Shown piece after piece: positions 24,080-33,131 of a stretch of 64,000 nt of DNA. The stretch is from an uncultured Eubacteriales bacterium. Its GTDB lineage: Bacteria; Bacillota; Clostridia; Oscillospirales; Oscillospiraceae. The stretch is taken from contig LT599017.1 of the NCBI GenBank assembly GCA_900079765.1, positions 2,821,766 through 2,885,765 on the forward strand. The letters run 5' to 3'. The first letter of the stretch is position 1. The number at the start of each line of letters is the position of its first letter. The position numbers and the translations under genes were made by a program. The notes beneath the pieces were generated by a model. That model made no database searches. It saw only the letters and a list, made by a program, of their open reading frames with translations, and was not told the origin of the DNA.

Positions 24080-26404
24080 ATGATGACAATTGAGAGTATT
24101 CGGAAGAGGGACGGGCGGCTTGTATCCTTCGATGTGGACAAGATCGGGGAGGCCATTACCAAGGCCTTCAACGCCACCTACAAGCCCGGCCACGAAGCCA
24201 CCGCCAGGAAACTGGCCGGAGAGGTCATGTCCATCCTGGAGGTGGAGGGCAACCCCCAGCCAGACGTGGAGCACGTGCAGGACCTCGTTGAGCGAGTCCT
24301 CATGGACGATGGGTACATCCAGACCGCCAAGGCCTACATCCTCTACCGGTCGGAGCGCAACCGCTCCCGGGAGATGAACACCCGGCTGATGAAGATTTAT
24401 GAGGACATCACCTTCTCCGCCGCCAAGGACTCCGACATCAAGCGGGAGAACGCCAACATCGACGGGGACACCGCGATGGGCTCCATGCTCAAATTCGGGT
24501 CCGAGGGGGCCAAGCAGTTCTACGATATGTTTGTCCTCAACCCCGATCACGCCAAGGCCCACCGAGAGGGCGACATCCACATCCACGACCTGGACTTCCT
24601 CACCCTCACCACCACCTGCTGCCAGATCGACATCAAGCAGCTCTTCAAGGGTGGCTTCTCCACCGGCCACGGCACCCTGCGGGAACCTAACGATATCGCC
24701 TCTTACGCCGCTCTGTGCTGCATCGCCATCCAGTCGAACCAGAACGATCAGCATGGCGGCCAGAGCGTGGTTAACTTCGACTACGGCATGGCCGACGGTG
24801 TGGGCAAAACCTTCGTAAAGATCTACCGCCAGAACCTGGCCCGGGCTCTCATGCTTCTGGCCGGGGATGAGGACCCTGAGACCGAGTTGAAGGCCGTTAT
24901 CGCCGCCATCGAAAAGGAAACCGGACTCAAGCCCACCCTAGAGGGCAGCGAGAGCTACTTTGCCGAGGAACTGCCCCGCCTCACCGGAAAGTACGGCACC
25001 GAGGAGGAGGTCAAGAAGGCCCAAGCGTTCGCCCACTACCGGGCCTGCAAAGAGACCGACCGGGCCACCTATCAGGCCATGGAGGCCCTCATTCACAACC
25101 TGAACACCATGCATTCCCGCGCCGGTGCTCAGACCCCTTTCTCCTCCATCAACTACGGGATGGACACCTCCCCCGAGGGGCGCATGGTGGTAAAAAACAT
25201 GCTGCTTTCCACCGAGGCAGGCCTGGGCGGCGGGGAGACCCCCATTTTCCCCATCCAAATCTTCCGGGTGAAGGACGGCGTAAACTACAACCCCGGCGAG
25301 CCTAATTACGACCTGTTCCAGCTCGCTATCCGCTGCTCCGCCAAGCGCCTTTTCCCCAACTTTTCCTTCATGGACGCACCCTTTAACCTACAGTACTACA
25401 AGCCCGGCCGCCCTGAGACTGAGATCGCCTACATGGGCTGCCGCACCCGGGTCATCGCCAACACCTATGACCCCACCCGAGAGATTTGCAACGGTCGGGG
25501 CAACCTATCCTTCACCACCATCAACCTGCCCCGCCTCGCCATCAAGGCGAAGGGGGATCTGGGCCTCTTCTTCGAGGGTCTCGACAGGATGCTGGATTTG
25601 TGCATCAACCAGCTTTTGGAGCGGTTTGAGATCCAGTGCCGCAAGCATGTGCGCAACTACCCCTTCCTTATGGGCCAGGGTGTATGGATCGACTCCGAGA
25701 AACTGGACTGGGACGACGAGGTCCGCGAAGTCTTAAAGCACGGAACACTGTCCGTGGGCTTTATCGGCCTGGCTGAGACACTCAAGGGCCTCATCGGCGT
25801 ACACCACGGCGAGAACGAGAAAGCTCAGGTGCTGGGCTTGGAGATCATCGGCCACATGCGTTCGCGCATGGACGAGGAGAGTAAAAGGCGCGGCCTCAAC
25901 TTCTCCCTTCTGGCCACCCCCGCCGAGGGGTTGTCCGGTCGTTTTGTGAAGATGGACAAGGCCCGTTTCGGCGTTATGGAGGGCATTACCGACCGGGATT
26001 ACTACACAAACTCCTTCCATGTTCCGGTGTACTACCCCATTTCGGCCTATGATAAGATCCGCATTGAGGCCCCCTACCACACGCTCACTAACGCCGGACA
26101 TATCAGCTACATCGAGATGGACGGCGACCCCACCGAGAACCTGGAGGCCTTTGAGAAGGTGGTGCGCTGCATGAAGGAAAGCGGCATCGGCTACGGCAGT
26201 GTGAACCACCCCGTAGATCGGGACCCTGTCTGCGGTTTCTCCGGCATCATCGGGGACCAATGCCCCGGCTGCGGCAGGACTGAGGCCGACGGCGTGCCCT
26301 TTGAGCGCATCCGCCGCATCACCGGCTATCTGGTGGGTACCTTGGACCGCTTTAACAACGCCAAGCGGGCCGAGGAGCGTGACCGTGTCAAGCACGGCAC
26401 CTGA
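24080..26404 (+). CDS. nrdD: Anaerobic ribonucleoside-triphosphate reductase
   Basis: A 774-residue glycyl-radical enzyme that makes dNTPs without oxygen. An ATP cone (about 1-95, IRKRDGRLVSFDVDKIGEAI) gives allosteric control. The barrel contains NFDYGMADGVGKTF and the Cys-bearing AYMGCRTRV. Near the C-terminus a zinc site (CGFSGIIGDQCPGCG) precedes the glycyl radical loop RRITGYLVGT, with Gly749. Start is ATG 24080 or 24083. Oxygen exposure cleaves such enzymes, in keeping with an anaerobe. Confidence 0.97.
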   Translation: MMTIESIRKRDGRLVSFDVDKIGEAITKAFNATYKPGHEATARKLAGEVMSILEVEGNPQPDVEHVQDLVERVLMDDGYIQTAKAYILYRSERNRSREMNTRLMKIYEDITFSAAKDSDIKRENANIDGDTAMGSMLKFGSEGAKQFYDMFVLNPDHAKAHREGDIHIHDLDFLTLTTTCCQIDIKQLFKGGFSTGHGTLREPNDIASYAALCCIAIQSNQNDQHGGQSVVNFDYGMADGVGKTFVKIYRQNLARALMLLAGDEDPETELKAVIAAIEKETGLKPTLEGSESYFAEELPRLTGKYGTEEEVKKAQAFAHYRACKETDRATYQAMEALIHNLNTMHSRAGAQTPFSSINYGMDTSPEGRMVVKNMLLSTEAGLGGGETPIFPIQIFRVKDGVNYNPGEPNYDLFQLAIRCSAKRLFPNFSFMDAPFNLQYYKPGRPETEIAYMGCRTRVIANTYDPTREICNGRGNLSFTTINLPRLAIKAKGDLGLFFEGLDRMLDLCINQLLERFEIQCRKHVRNYPFLMGQGVWIDSEKLDWDDEVREVLKHGTLSVGFIGLAETLKGLIGVHHGENEKAQVLGLEIIGHMRSRMDEESKRRGLNFSLLATPAEGLSGRFVKMDKARFGVMEGITDRDYYTNSFHVPVYYPISAYDKIRIEAPYHTLTNAGHISYIEMDGDPTENLEAFEKVVRCMKESGIGYGSVNHPVDRDPVCGFSGIIGDQCPGCGRTEADGVPFERIRRITGYLVGTLDRFNNAKRAEERDRVKHGT

Positions 26405-26463
26405 TATTACCACGCGGGCGGGGGTATTCCCTCCGCCCGCGTCTCTTCCCGGAGGAGAACGTT

Positions 26464-26991
26464 ATGCGTATTGCCAACACCATCTCTGACTCCATTGTGG
26501 ACGGGCCTGGGCTCCGTTTCACCGTCTTTACCCAGGGCTGCCCCCACCACTGTCCCGGCTGCCACAACCCGGAGACTCACGACCTTGCTGGGGGGCGGGT
26601 GGTCCCTTTGGAGGAACTCGTGGCCCGGATGGGCTCCAATCCCCTCACCCAGGGGCTGACCCTCTCGGGGGGTGACCCCTTCCTCCAGGGAGCGGAGTGT
26701 GCGGCGCTTGCCCGCGCCGCGCATAAGCAGGGCTTGAATGTATGGTCTTACACGGGCTATACTTATGAGAGACTGCTGGAACTGGGGGAGCCGGGCCAGC
26801 TTGCCCTGCTGGAGGAGACCGACGTGCTGGTGGACGGCCCCTTCGTCCTGGCGGTGAAGTCTTACGAGGCCCGGTTTCGGGGCAGCAGCAACCAGAGGCT
26901 CATTGACATGGCAAAGACCAGGGCCGCCGGGAAGGTGGTACTCTGGCAGCCAGAGGATCCGCTGGCCCATTTTATGAGGCCGGAGTCCTAA
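26464..26991 (+). CDS. nrdG: Anaerobic ribonucleotide reductase-activating protein
   Basis: A 175-residue radical SAM activase that installs the glycyl radical on NrdD. The cluster motif is CPHHCPGC (CxxxCxxC), preceded by SIVDGPGLRFTVFTQG and followed by LSGGDPFLQ. It lies 59 bases after nrdD with a GGAGGA ribosome site and is surely in the same transcript. Confidence 0.96.
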   Translation: MRIANTISDSIVDGPGLRFTVFTQGCPHHCPGCHNPETHDLAGGRVVPLEELVARMGSNPLTQGLTLSGGDPFLQGAECAALARAAHKQGLNVWSYTGYTYERLLELGEPGQLALLEETDVLVDGPFVLAVKSYEARFRGSSNQRLIDMAKTRAAGKVVLWQPEDPLAHFMRPES

Positions 26992-27008
26992 TTTAGGGGA
27001 GGATCTCT

Positions 27009-27632
27009 ATGCGATATATCGATAAGAGCACCTGGCCGCGGCGGGAGGTGTATGACTTCTTTTCTCGCATGTCCTGGCCCTTTTATAGTCTCACTTTCCC
27101 GGTGGACGTGACGGCCCTGCGCCGGTATACGAAAGACCGGGGCGTCTCCTTCTACCTCGCTATGGTCTATGCCGTCACCAAGGCCATGGACAGCGTGGAG
27201 GCCTTCCGCTGCAAGTGCCGGGATAGCGACATTGTGCTCCACGATCACCTGGTTCCCAGCTTTACCGACCTGATGCCGGGTAGTGAAACCTTCCATATCA
27301 CCACCGTCGAGGCGGGGGACGACCTGGAGGACTTCTGCCGCCGGGCAAAGGCCGCCAGCGCCGCCCAGACGGTGTTTCTCCCCAGCGGCCCCTGGGACGA
27401 GGACCAGCTCATCTATTTTTCCTGCCTGCCCTGGTTCCCCATCACCGCCCTCACCAACGAGCGAAACGCTGACCCCGGTGACAGCGTCCCCCGTGTCTCC
27501 TGGGGAAAATATGAGGAGCGGGACGGGCGGACGACCCTCTCCCTGTCCCTGGAACTCAACCACCGGCTGCTGGATGGCGTTCACGTAGGCAAATTCTCAG
27601 CGGCCCTGGTCGCTTTACTGGAGAAACTCTGA
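27009..27632 (+). CDS. Chloramphenicol acetyltransferase-fold acyltransferase
   Basis: 207 residues with the CAT trimer fold. It starts like CAT (WPRREVYDFFSRMSWPFYSLT) and has SFYLAMVYAVTKAMDSVEAFR and FSCLPWFPITALTNE. The catalytic motif is LNHRLLDGVH: the HxxxDG part is intact but the His before it in classic HHxxxDG is Asn. It could acetylate a small alcohol by acetyl-CoA; chloramphenicol itself is not implied, because many such chromosomal homologues are not resistance proteins. It sits 17 bases after nrdG and abuts the next gene. Confidence 0.8.
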   Translation: MRYIDKSTWPRREVYDFFSRMSWPFYSLTFPVDVTALRRYTKDRGVSFYLAMVYAVTKAMDSVEAFRCKCRDSDIVLHDHLVPSFTDLMPGSETFHITTVEAGDDLEDFCRRAKAASAAQTVFLPSGPWDEDQLIYFSCLPWFPITALTNERNADPGDSVPRVSWGKYEERDGRTTLSLSLELNHRLLDGVHVGKFSAALVALLEKL

Positions 27633-28256
27633 ATGGAACGTGAGGAACAGCTGGGGCCCTATCATTACGCCTGGGACGAGGGCTGTTTTCCCTTAGGGCA
27701 GGACAGTCTGGCTCTGGCGGCCTTCTGCACGGTAACCCTTCGGTGGAGGGTGTGCGACCTGGGCTGCGGAGCCGGGGCGCTGATGCTCCTGCTCCTGGGC
27801 CGCGAACCGTCGCTGGAGGTACAGGGCATTGAGCTTGACACCCACGCGGTGGAGTACGCCCGGAAGAACCTGGCGGGAAATGACCTCGCCGGAACAGTGA
27901 CCGCCGGGGATCTGACGAACCGAAATTGCCTTCCCCCGGCGGGGCGCTGCGACCTGGTGGTCTCCAACCCGCCCTACTTCGCGACCGCCACCGGGGCAAA
28001 CGGCGGACCCACGCGGATGGAAGCCGGCTGCACCCTGGAAAAGCTATGCGCGGCGGCGGCTTACCTTCTCAAAAACGGGGGCCGCTTTGCTTTGGTACAC
28101 CGCCCGGAGCGGCTGTGCGACCTCCTATGCGCCCTGCGGGGATCAGGGCTGGAACCCAAGCGGATGAAGCTCCTCGCCGCGCCGGCCAAGGCCCCCTATG
28201 CTGTCCTCATAGAGGCGGTCAGGCAAGGTAAACCAGGCCTCAAAATTGAACCATAA
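27633..28256 (+). CDS. tRNA1(Val) N6-adenine methyltransferase-like protein
   Basis: A 207-residue SAM-dependent methyltransferase. The SAM site is CDLGCGAGALMLLLL, followed by EL at the next strand, and the catalytic motif is VVSNPPYFA (NPPY, N6-adenine type). It starts GPYHYAWDEGCFPLGQDSLALAAF, as in the TrmN6/YabB family. The next gene is rsmI and a convergent abrB follows, the same order as yabB-rsmI-abrB in Bacillus subtilis, which supports the call. The ATG abuts the preceding stop. Confidence 0.82.
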   Translation: MEREEQLGPYHYAWDEGCFPLGQDSLALAAFCTVTLRWRVCDLGCGAGALMLLLLGREPSLEVQGIELDTHAVEYARKNLAGNDLAGTVTAGDLTNRNCLPPAGRCDLVVSNPPYFATATGANGGPTRMEAGCTLEKLCAAAAYLLKNGGRFALVHRPERLCDLLCALRGSGLEPKRMKLLAAPAKAPYAVLIEAVRQGKPGLKIEP

Positions 28257-28268
28257 GGAGGGCGCCCC

Positions 28269-29105
28269 ATGCCCGGAACGCTCTATCTCGTCCCTACTCC
28301 TATCGGAAACCTGGGAGACATCTCCAAGCGCGTGGCGGACACCCTTGCGGCGGCCGACTTTATTGCCGCCGAGGACACCAGGGTCTCCATCAAGCTGCTC
28401 AACCATTTGGGGATCAAAAAGCCCATGGTGACCTACCACCGGCACAATACCGAGACGGGGGGGCAGGCCGTGCTCACCCGCCTGCTCGCCGGGGAGAGCT
28501 GCGCCCTGGTGACCGACGCGGGGATGCCCGCCATCTCCGATCCCGGCGAGGAGTTGGTGCGCCTGTGCGCTGAAAACGGAGTAACCGTTGTGCCTATCCC
28601 CGGCCCCTGCGCCCTAGTGTGCGCTTTGGCTGTCTCCGGTCTTCCTACGGGGCGGTTCACCTTCGAGGGCTTTCTCCCCATGAACAAGAAAAACCGCGCC
28701 GCCCACCTCCAGTCCCTGCTCAGCGAGGAGCGGACCATGCTCTTCTACGAGGCGCCCCATAAGCTTGCCGCCACCCTGCGTGATCTGCGGGACTTCTTCG
28801 GTGCGGATCGGAGCATCTCCCTCTGCCGTGAGCTGACCAAGCTTCACGAGGAGGTGCGCCGCACCTCCCTGGGGGAAGCGGCGGACTGGTACGCCGCTAA
28901 CGAGCCCAAGGGTGAGTTCGTGCTTGTAGTAGAGGGGGCGCGTGCGCCGGTTGAGGACAGCCTCAGCGAGGAGGACGGCCTCCGGCTGGTAGGGGAGTAC
29001 CGGAAAGAGGGACTCTCCCTGAAGGAGTCCGCGAAAAAAGCGGCGGAGGCGACGGGTCTTTCTAAAAACACCCTTTATAATCTGGCCCTTGGCCGTGGGA
29101 ACTAA
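28269..29105 (+). CDS. rsmI: 16S rRNA (cytidine1402-2'-O)-methyltransferase
   Basis: A 278-residue tetrapyrrole-methylase-fold enzyme that methylates C1402 in the ribosomal P site. Motifs: TLYLVPTPIGNLGDIS at the start, AAEDTR, ALVTDAGMPAISDPG and IPGPCALVCALAVSGLP. The C-terminal small helix domain (KESAKKAAEATGLSKNTLYNLAL) is present. GGAGG lies just upstream of the ATG. Confidence 0.96.
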   Translation: MPGTLYLVPTPIGNLGDISKRVADTLAAADFIAAEDTRVSIKLLNHLGIKKPMVTYHRHNTETGGQAVLTRLLAGESCALVTDAGMPAISDPGEELVRLCAENGVTVVPIPGPCALVCALAVSGLPTGRFTFEGFLPMNKKNRAAHLQSLLSEERTMLFYEAPHKLAATLRDLRDFFGADRSISLCRELTKLHEEVRRTSLGEAADWYAANEPKGEFVLVVEGARAPVEDSLSEEDGLRLVGEYRKEGLSLKESAKKAAEATGLSKNTLYNLALGRGN

Positions 29106-29207
29106 TTTAGGTCGTGAAAAAGTTGACAGTCCAGTTTTGGCTCTTTCCTAATTTGTAATTTAATCCCTTATTTTTTATACTAATAGTATTAATGCGAAAT
29201 GTTTATA

Positions 29208-29245
29208 CGAAGAGCCCCGGCCTGTCTCCAGACCGGGGCTCTTCG
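29208..29245. terminator. Bidirectional terminator between rsmI and abrB-like
   Basis: A 13-bp perfect stem (CGAAGAGCCCCGG and complement) closes a 12-base loop, between converging genes. The 159-base gap is otherwise AT-rich without a gene. Confidence 0.8.
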
Positions 29246-29264
29246 TATGTAATGTAACAAAAAT

Positions 29265-29516
29265 TTAATTGCCCACGTTGCCAGCTAGCTCTTTCAGGCA
29301 GTTGGGGCAGACGTTTTTCCCTTTAAAGTTGACCACATCACGGGCATCATCGCAAAAGATGCAGGCAGGCTGATATTTCTTTAACACGATGGTGGAACCA
29401 TCTACATAGATTTCAAGCGAGTCCTTTTCTGCAATGTCCAGTGTGCGGCGCAGCTCAATGGGAAGCACGATGCGCCCTAGTTCATCTACTTTTCTTACAA
29501 TTCCTGTCGATTTCAT
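29265..29516 (-). CDS. AbrB/SpoVT-family transition-state regulator with zinc ribbon
   Basis: An 83-residue DNA-binding protein. The swapped-hairpin AbrB domain is clear (GIVRKVDELGRIVLPIELRR, then DSLEIYVDGSTIVLKKY). The C-terminal part carries CIFC and CPNC, a zinc ribbon common in clostridial versions. Such proteins regulate the shift to stationary phase and sporulation. I chose ATG 29516, 8 bases after AAAGGAG; an ATG at 29522 lies only 2 bases from it. Its place opposite rsmI matches abrB of Bacillus. Confidence 0.9.
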   Translation of the reverse strand: MKSTGIVRKVDELGRIVLPIELRRTLDIAEKDSLEIYVDGSTIVLKKYQPACIFCDDARDVVNFKGKNVCPNCLKELAGNVGN

Positions 29517-29583
29517 GTTCATTTCTCCTTTCAAAAGAGATCATGTTTCCACAAAGCACCATTATCGCCTAGAAACTGACATT

Positions 29584-29611
29584 ATTATAACATATAGTAT
29601 TTTATTGTCAA
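29584..29611 (-). promoter_or_regulatory. Strong promoter of the abrB-like gene
   Basis: On the minus strand TTGACA, 16 bases, TATAAT with a TGn extended -10. Very close to consensus. The remaining bases up to spmA (29612-29752) hold no gene and no clear vegetative promoter. Confidence 0.85.
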
Positions 29612-29752
29612 TCAAAAAATGGAAATATTTTTTGTCTTAATGTGACAAAATTAGGGTTTCTCTTATTTGGAATATTGTGGGTTTTTAAAGGACATGTTTT
29701 CCGGCCCGCCTGCGTATAGATAAAAGACAAACTGCGGAAGGAGTGTGGCGGG

Positions 29753-30364
29753 GTGGCAATGTCGGTCATATGGACATCCATGGTGGTCTTGTCCATCTTG
29801 TGCGGACTATTGACAGGACGGGGGCCCCAAGTGGCGGCGGCGGCCATGGAGGGGGCGGCGGCGGCGGTACAGCTCTGCCTCACCATGGCGGGGATGCTCT
29901 GCCTGTGGATGGGAGTCATGGAGATCATGAAACGCTCAGGCCTATCAAGAGGCCTGTCCAGACTTCTGCAGCCCGTGCTCAGGCGGCTGTACCCCGCCTT
30001 CGCAGGAGATGGGGAGGTCATGGACAACATTTCGGCAAACGTGTCGGCAAATCTCTTGGGGCTCGGGAACGCAGCCACCCCCTTGGGCATCCGGGCGGCT
30101 CAGCTGATGAGCCGCCGCAGTCCCGGCGTGGCGTCCGACGCGCTGTGTATGCTCATCGTGTGCAACAGCTCGTCTATCCAGCTCATTCCCACCACGGTGG
30201 CCAGTGTCCGGGCGGCGGCGGGGTGCGCCGCCCCCTTTGACATCCTGCCCGCCGTATGGCTTGCGTCGGCTATCTCGGTAAGCGTGGGAATCTGCGCGGC
30301 AAAGCTCTGCGCCAGGGTCTGGCCTGACCGGACGCGACCTCCGGCAGGGAGGCGAAAAAAATGA
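29753..30364 (+). CDS. spmA: Spore maturation protein A
   Basis: A 203-residue membrane protein of the nucleoside-recognition (Gate) family. It has hydrophobic helices and the conserved NISANVSANLLGLGNAATPLGIRAAQLM. In Bacillus SpmA and SpmB are needed for proper dehydration of the spore core. The start is GTG 29753 or ATG 29759, with AAGGAG upstream. It overlaps spmB by four bases (ATGA). Confidence 0.92.
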   Translation: MAMSVIWTSMVVLSILCGLLTGRGPQVAAAAMEGAAAAVQLCLTMAGMLCLWMGVMEIMKRSGLSRGLSRLLQPVLRRLYPAFAGDGEVMDNISANVSANLLGLGNAATPLGIRAAQLMSRRSPGVASDALCMLIVCNSSSIQLIPTTVASVRAAAGCAAPFDILPAVWLASAISVSVGICAAKLCARVWPDRTRPPAGRRKK

Positions 30365-30888
30365 CCGGCCTTTTTCTCACCATGCTCATGCCCGGCATCA
30401 TCGCTATCGTTGCCCTGTGGGGCGTGGTACGCCGGGTTGACGTGTATGACGCCCTCATCACCGGCGCGGGGGAGGGGTTAGGCGTGCTCATTCGCATCGT
30501 CCCCCCCATGATTGGCCTGCTCACCGCCGTGTACATGCTCAGAGCCTCGGGCGCGCTGGAGCTGGCGGCGAGCGCCCTGGGTCCCCTCCTTCTCCGTCTG
30601 GGCATCCCGCCGGAGACGGTGGCCCTCCTGCTGGTGCGGCCCATCTCGGGTTCTGCCGCCCTGGGGGTTGGGGCTGAGCTCATCTCCACCTACGGGCCCG
30701 ACTCCCTCATCGGGCGCACCGCTGCCGTCATGCTGGGGTCCACCGAGACCACGTTTTACACCATCGCCGTCTACTTCGGCGCGGCCGGCATCGTGAAGAC
30801 CCGGTACGCCGTTCCCGCTGCCCTATGCGCGGATTTGGTGGGCTTTATGGCTGCCGCCTGGGCGGTGCGGATTCTTTTTTACGGTTAG
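30361..30888 (+). CDS. spmB: Spore maturation protein B
   Basis: A 175-residue membrane partner of SpmA, also of the Gate family: VYDALITGAGEGLGVLIRIVPPMIGLL and VRPISGSAALG, then ETTFYTIAVYFGAAGI. The ATGA overlap with spmA implies coupled translation. Its presence is strong evidence that the organism sporulates or descends from a sporeformer. Confidence 0.93.
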   Translation: MTGLFLTMLMPGIIAIVALWGVVRRVDVYDALITGAGEGLGVLIRIVPPMIGLLTAVYMLRASGALELAASALGPLLLRLGIPPETVALLLVRPISGSAALGVGAELISTYGPDSLIGRTAAVMLGSTETTFYTIAVYFGAAGIVKTRYAVPAALCADLVGFMAAAWAVRILFYG

Positions 30889-30891
30889 GGC

Positions 30892-30920
30892 TTAACCTTT
30901 TGCCGTTTCTATGGTATACT
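30892..30920 (+). promoter_or_regulatory. Promoter of udk
   Basis: TTAACC, 17 bases, TATACT with a TGn extended -10, 33 bases before the udk ATG. It starts 4 bases after the spmB stop. Confidence 0.65.
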
Positions 30921-30953
30921 TCCTGTCGTAACATGACGGGAGGGCGTTATTTA

Positions 30954-31568
30954 ATGGAGACAATGGTTATCGGCATCGCGGGGGGCACCGGCTCGGGCAA
31001 AACCACCCTGACCCAGCATCTGGTAGATCACTTTGGGAGCGACGTGAGTGTGGTCTACCACGACAACTATTATAAGGCCCACCCCAATATGACCTACGAC
31101 GCTCGCGCCTCCCTGAACTACGACCACCCCGACGCCTTTGACACCGATTTGATGGTAGAGGATATGAAGGCCCTCTGCTCCGGCAAGACCATCCACTGCC
31201 CGGTGTACGACTATACCATCCACAACCGCTCGGACAGGACCGTGGAGGTGAGCCCTACGAAGGTAGTCATCGTGGAGGGCATCCTCATCTTCCACCCCAA
31301 AGAGCTGCGTGAGCTAATGGACATCAAGATATTCGTGGACACCGATGCCGACGTACGCATTCTCCGGCGCATCCTGCGGGACGTGAAGGAGCGGGGCCGA
31401 AGCCTGGACAGCGTCATCAGCCAGTATCTCAACACGGTTAAGCCCATGCACGAGCAGTTTGTCCAGCCCTCCCGGCAGTACGCCGACATCGTGGTGCTGG
31501 ACGGGGGCCACAACCTGGTGGCCCTGGACATGATCACCCAGCGCATCAAGAGCCATATCGAGATATGA
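30954..31568 (+). CDS. udk: Uridine kinase
   Basis: A 204-residue P-loop kinase that phosphorylates uridine and cytidine in pyrimidine salvage. The P-loop is GGTGSGKTT (residues 10-18), followed by YHDNYYK, NYDHPDAFD (substrate loop), YDYTIHNR and VIVEGILIF. I chose ATG 30954 after GGGAGG; the open frame goes 43 codons further upstream into spmB, which is not credible. Confidence 0.95.
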   Translation: METMVIGIAGGTGSGKTTLTQHLVDHFGSDVSVVYHDNYYKAHPNMTYDARASLNYDHPDAFDTDLMVEDMKALCSGKTIHCPVYDYTIHNRSDRTVEVSPTKVVIVEGILIFHPKELRELMDIKIFVDTDADVRILRRILRDVKERGRSLDSVISQYLNTVKPMHEQFVQPSRQYADIVVLDGGHNLVALDMITQRIKSHIEI

Positions 31569-31571
31569 CCT

Positions 31572-31608
31572 GTTTCCGCGGCCGAAACTTCGGCCGCGGA
31601 AACTTTTT
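31572..31608 (+). terminator. Intrinsic terminator after udk
   Basis: A 15-bp perfect stem (GTTTCCGCGGCCGAA and complement) with a very short AC loop, followed by TTTTT. Confidence 0.85.
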
Positions 31609-31614
31609 CGTGTC

Positions 31615-31697
31615 TATACAAAACGCAAAAAAACAGATATAATAGTTTTCGTTAATTTAAGGAGCCCGGCGGGGGAGGACAAGCCCCCGCCGTTTTC
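31615..31697 (+). promoter_or_regulatory. Promoter and leader hairpin of the first O-acetylation operon
   Basis: TATACA, 17 bases, TATAAT (31615-31643). About 25 bases further on, CGGCGGGGG (31667) pairs with CCCCCGCCG (ending 31692) and is followed by TTTTC. This is a terminator-like hairpin between the promoter and the start codon at 31716, so early termination in the leader is plausible. Confidence 0.5.
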
Positions 31698-31715
31698 TTG
31701 CTAGGAGGGTGTCAG

Positions 31716-33119
31716 TTGGTCTTTTCCAGCGTTCTCTTTTTATTTGTTTATCTGCCCGTGGTGCTGGTAATCCACTACCTCTCCCCTCCCCGGTGGCGCA
31801 ACGCGGTGCTTCTGGCCTTCAGCCTCCTGTTCTATGGCTGGGGCGAGCCGAGATACATCGTTCTCATGGTGATTATCATCGTGCTGGACTACTTTTCCGG
31901 GCTGCTGGTGGCCCGGTATAAGTCCAAAGGCAACGACAAGGCGGCCCGCGCCGTCGTTGCGGTCACCCTGGCGCTCAACCTCTTATTCCTGGTGTTTTTC
32001 AAGTATTGGGATCTGATTGCCGCCACCCTCTCCGGTTTCGGCCTGGGCTTTATGCCCGTGCTGAACCTGCACCTGCCCATCGGCATCTCGTTCTACACCT
32101 TCCAGACCATGACCTACCCGGTGGACGTGTACCGTGGGGACGCAAGACCCCAGCGGAGCCTTGTGCGGTTCGGTACCTTTGCCACCCTCTTCCCCCTGCT
32201 CCTCGCCGGCCCCATCCACAAGTACAAGGAGCTGGGCGGCCAGGTGGATGAACGCTCCTGGAGCGTGGAGCAGTTTGCCTCGGGTGTGAACCTCTTCGTG
32301 GTAGGCCTCGCCAAAAAGGTGCTCCTTGCCAATAACCTGGCCCTGTTATGGGAGACGGTGAAGGCCCTGCCTGCCGGGGAACTCACCACCGCCGGGGCCT
32401 GGCTGGGTATCCTGGCCTTTTCCCTCCATATCTACTTTGACTTCTCAGGATACTCGGACATGGCGGTTGGCCTAGGGCGGATGCTGGGTTTCGAACTCGC
32501 GCGGAATTTCAACTACCCCTACATTTCCAAGTCCCTCACCGAGTTCTGGCGGCGGTGGCACATCTCGCTGGGCTCCTGGTTTCGGGAATATCTCTACATC
32601 CCCCTGGGGGGCAACCGGGTCTCCAAGCCTCGGATGTTCTTCAACCTACTTGTGGTATGGGCGGCCACCGGCATCTGGCACGGAGCGAGCTGGAATTTCC
32701 TCATCTGGGGCATTTACTTCGCCGCCCTCCTTATTTTGGAGAAGGGGTTTCTCGGCAAGTGGCTGGAGCGGCTGCCCAGCCTCCTTCAGCATGTCTACGC
32801 CCTCTTCTTCATCCTTCTCAGCTGGGCCATCTTCGCCCTGGAGGATTTCGGGCAGCTGGGAATCATTTTAAAGGCCATGTTTGGCTCAGCCCAGGGCGGA
32901 CTCACCAGTCCCGAGGTAGGGTACTGGCTACGCTCCTATCTGCCCATGCTGCTCGTCGCCGTGGCGGCCTGCACTCCGCTGGCGGCGAATCTGTGGAATA
33001 CACTGAAGGAGCGGCCGAGGAAGGTCATCCTGCCTGTACTTCTTCTGGCGGGACTGGTGGTGTGCACCGCATATCTGGTGGACGCCAGCTACAGCCCGTT
33101 TCTCTATTTCCGGTTTTAA
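31716..33119 (+). CDS. MBOAT-family polymer O-acyltransferase (AlgI/DltB-like), copy 1
   Basis: About 467 residues and roughly ten membrane helices. MBOAT landmarks: LPIGISFYTFQTMTYPVDVY, FAGPIHKYKEL-like LLAGPIHKYKEL, FDFSGYSDMAVGLGRMLG, EFWRRWHISLGSWFREYLYI and the catalytic His in TGIWHGASWNFLIWG. AlgI-type proteins move acetyl groups across the membrane for O-acetylation of a surface polymer by the neighbouring SGNH/DHHW partner. I chose TTG 31716, 7 bases after AGGAGG; the frame extends 6 codons upstream through the ribosome site. Paralogous to 60158-61573. Confidence 0.88.
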   Translation: MVFSSVLFLFVYLPVVLVIHYLSPPRWRNAVLLAFSLLFYGWGEPRYIVLMVIIIVLDYFSGLLVARYKSKGNDKAARAVVAVTLALNLLFLVFFKYWDLIAATLSGFGLGFMPVLNLHLPIGISFYTFQTMTYPVDVYRGDARPQRSLVRFGTFATLFPLLLAGPIHKYKELGGQVDERSWSVEQFASGVNLFVVGLAKKVLLANNLALLWETVKALPAGELTTAGAWLGILAFSLHIYFDFSGYSDMAVGLGRMLGFELARNFNYPYISKSLTEFWRRWHISLGSWFREYLYIPLGGNRVSKPRMFFNLLVVWAATGIWHGASWNFLIWGIYFAALLILEKGFLGKWLERLPSLLQHVYALFFILLSWAIFALEDFGQLGIILKAMFGSAQGGLTSPEVGYWLRSYLPMLLVAVAACTPLAANLWNTLKERPRKVILPVLLLAGLVVCTAYLVDASYSPFLYFRF

Positions 33120-33131
33120 GGGAGGCCCGTT

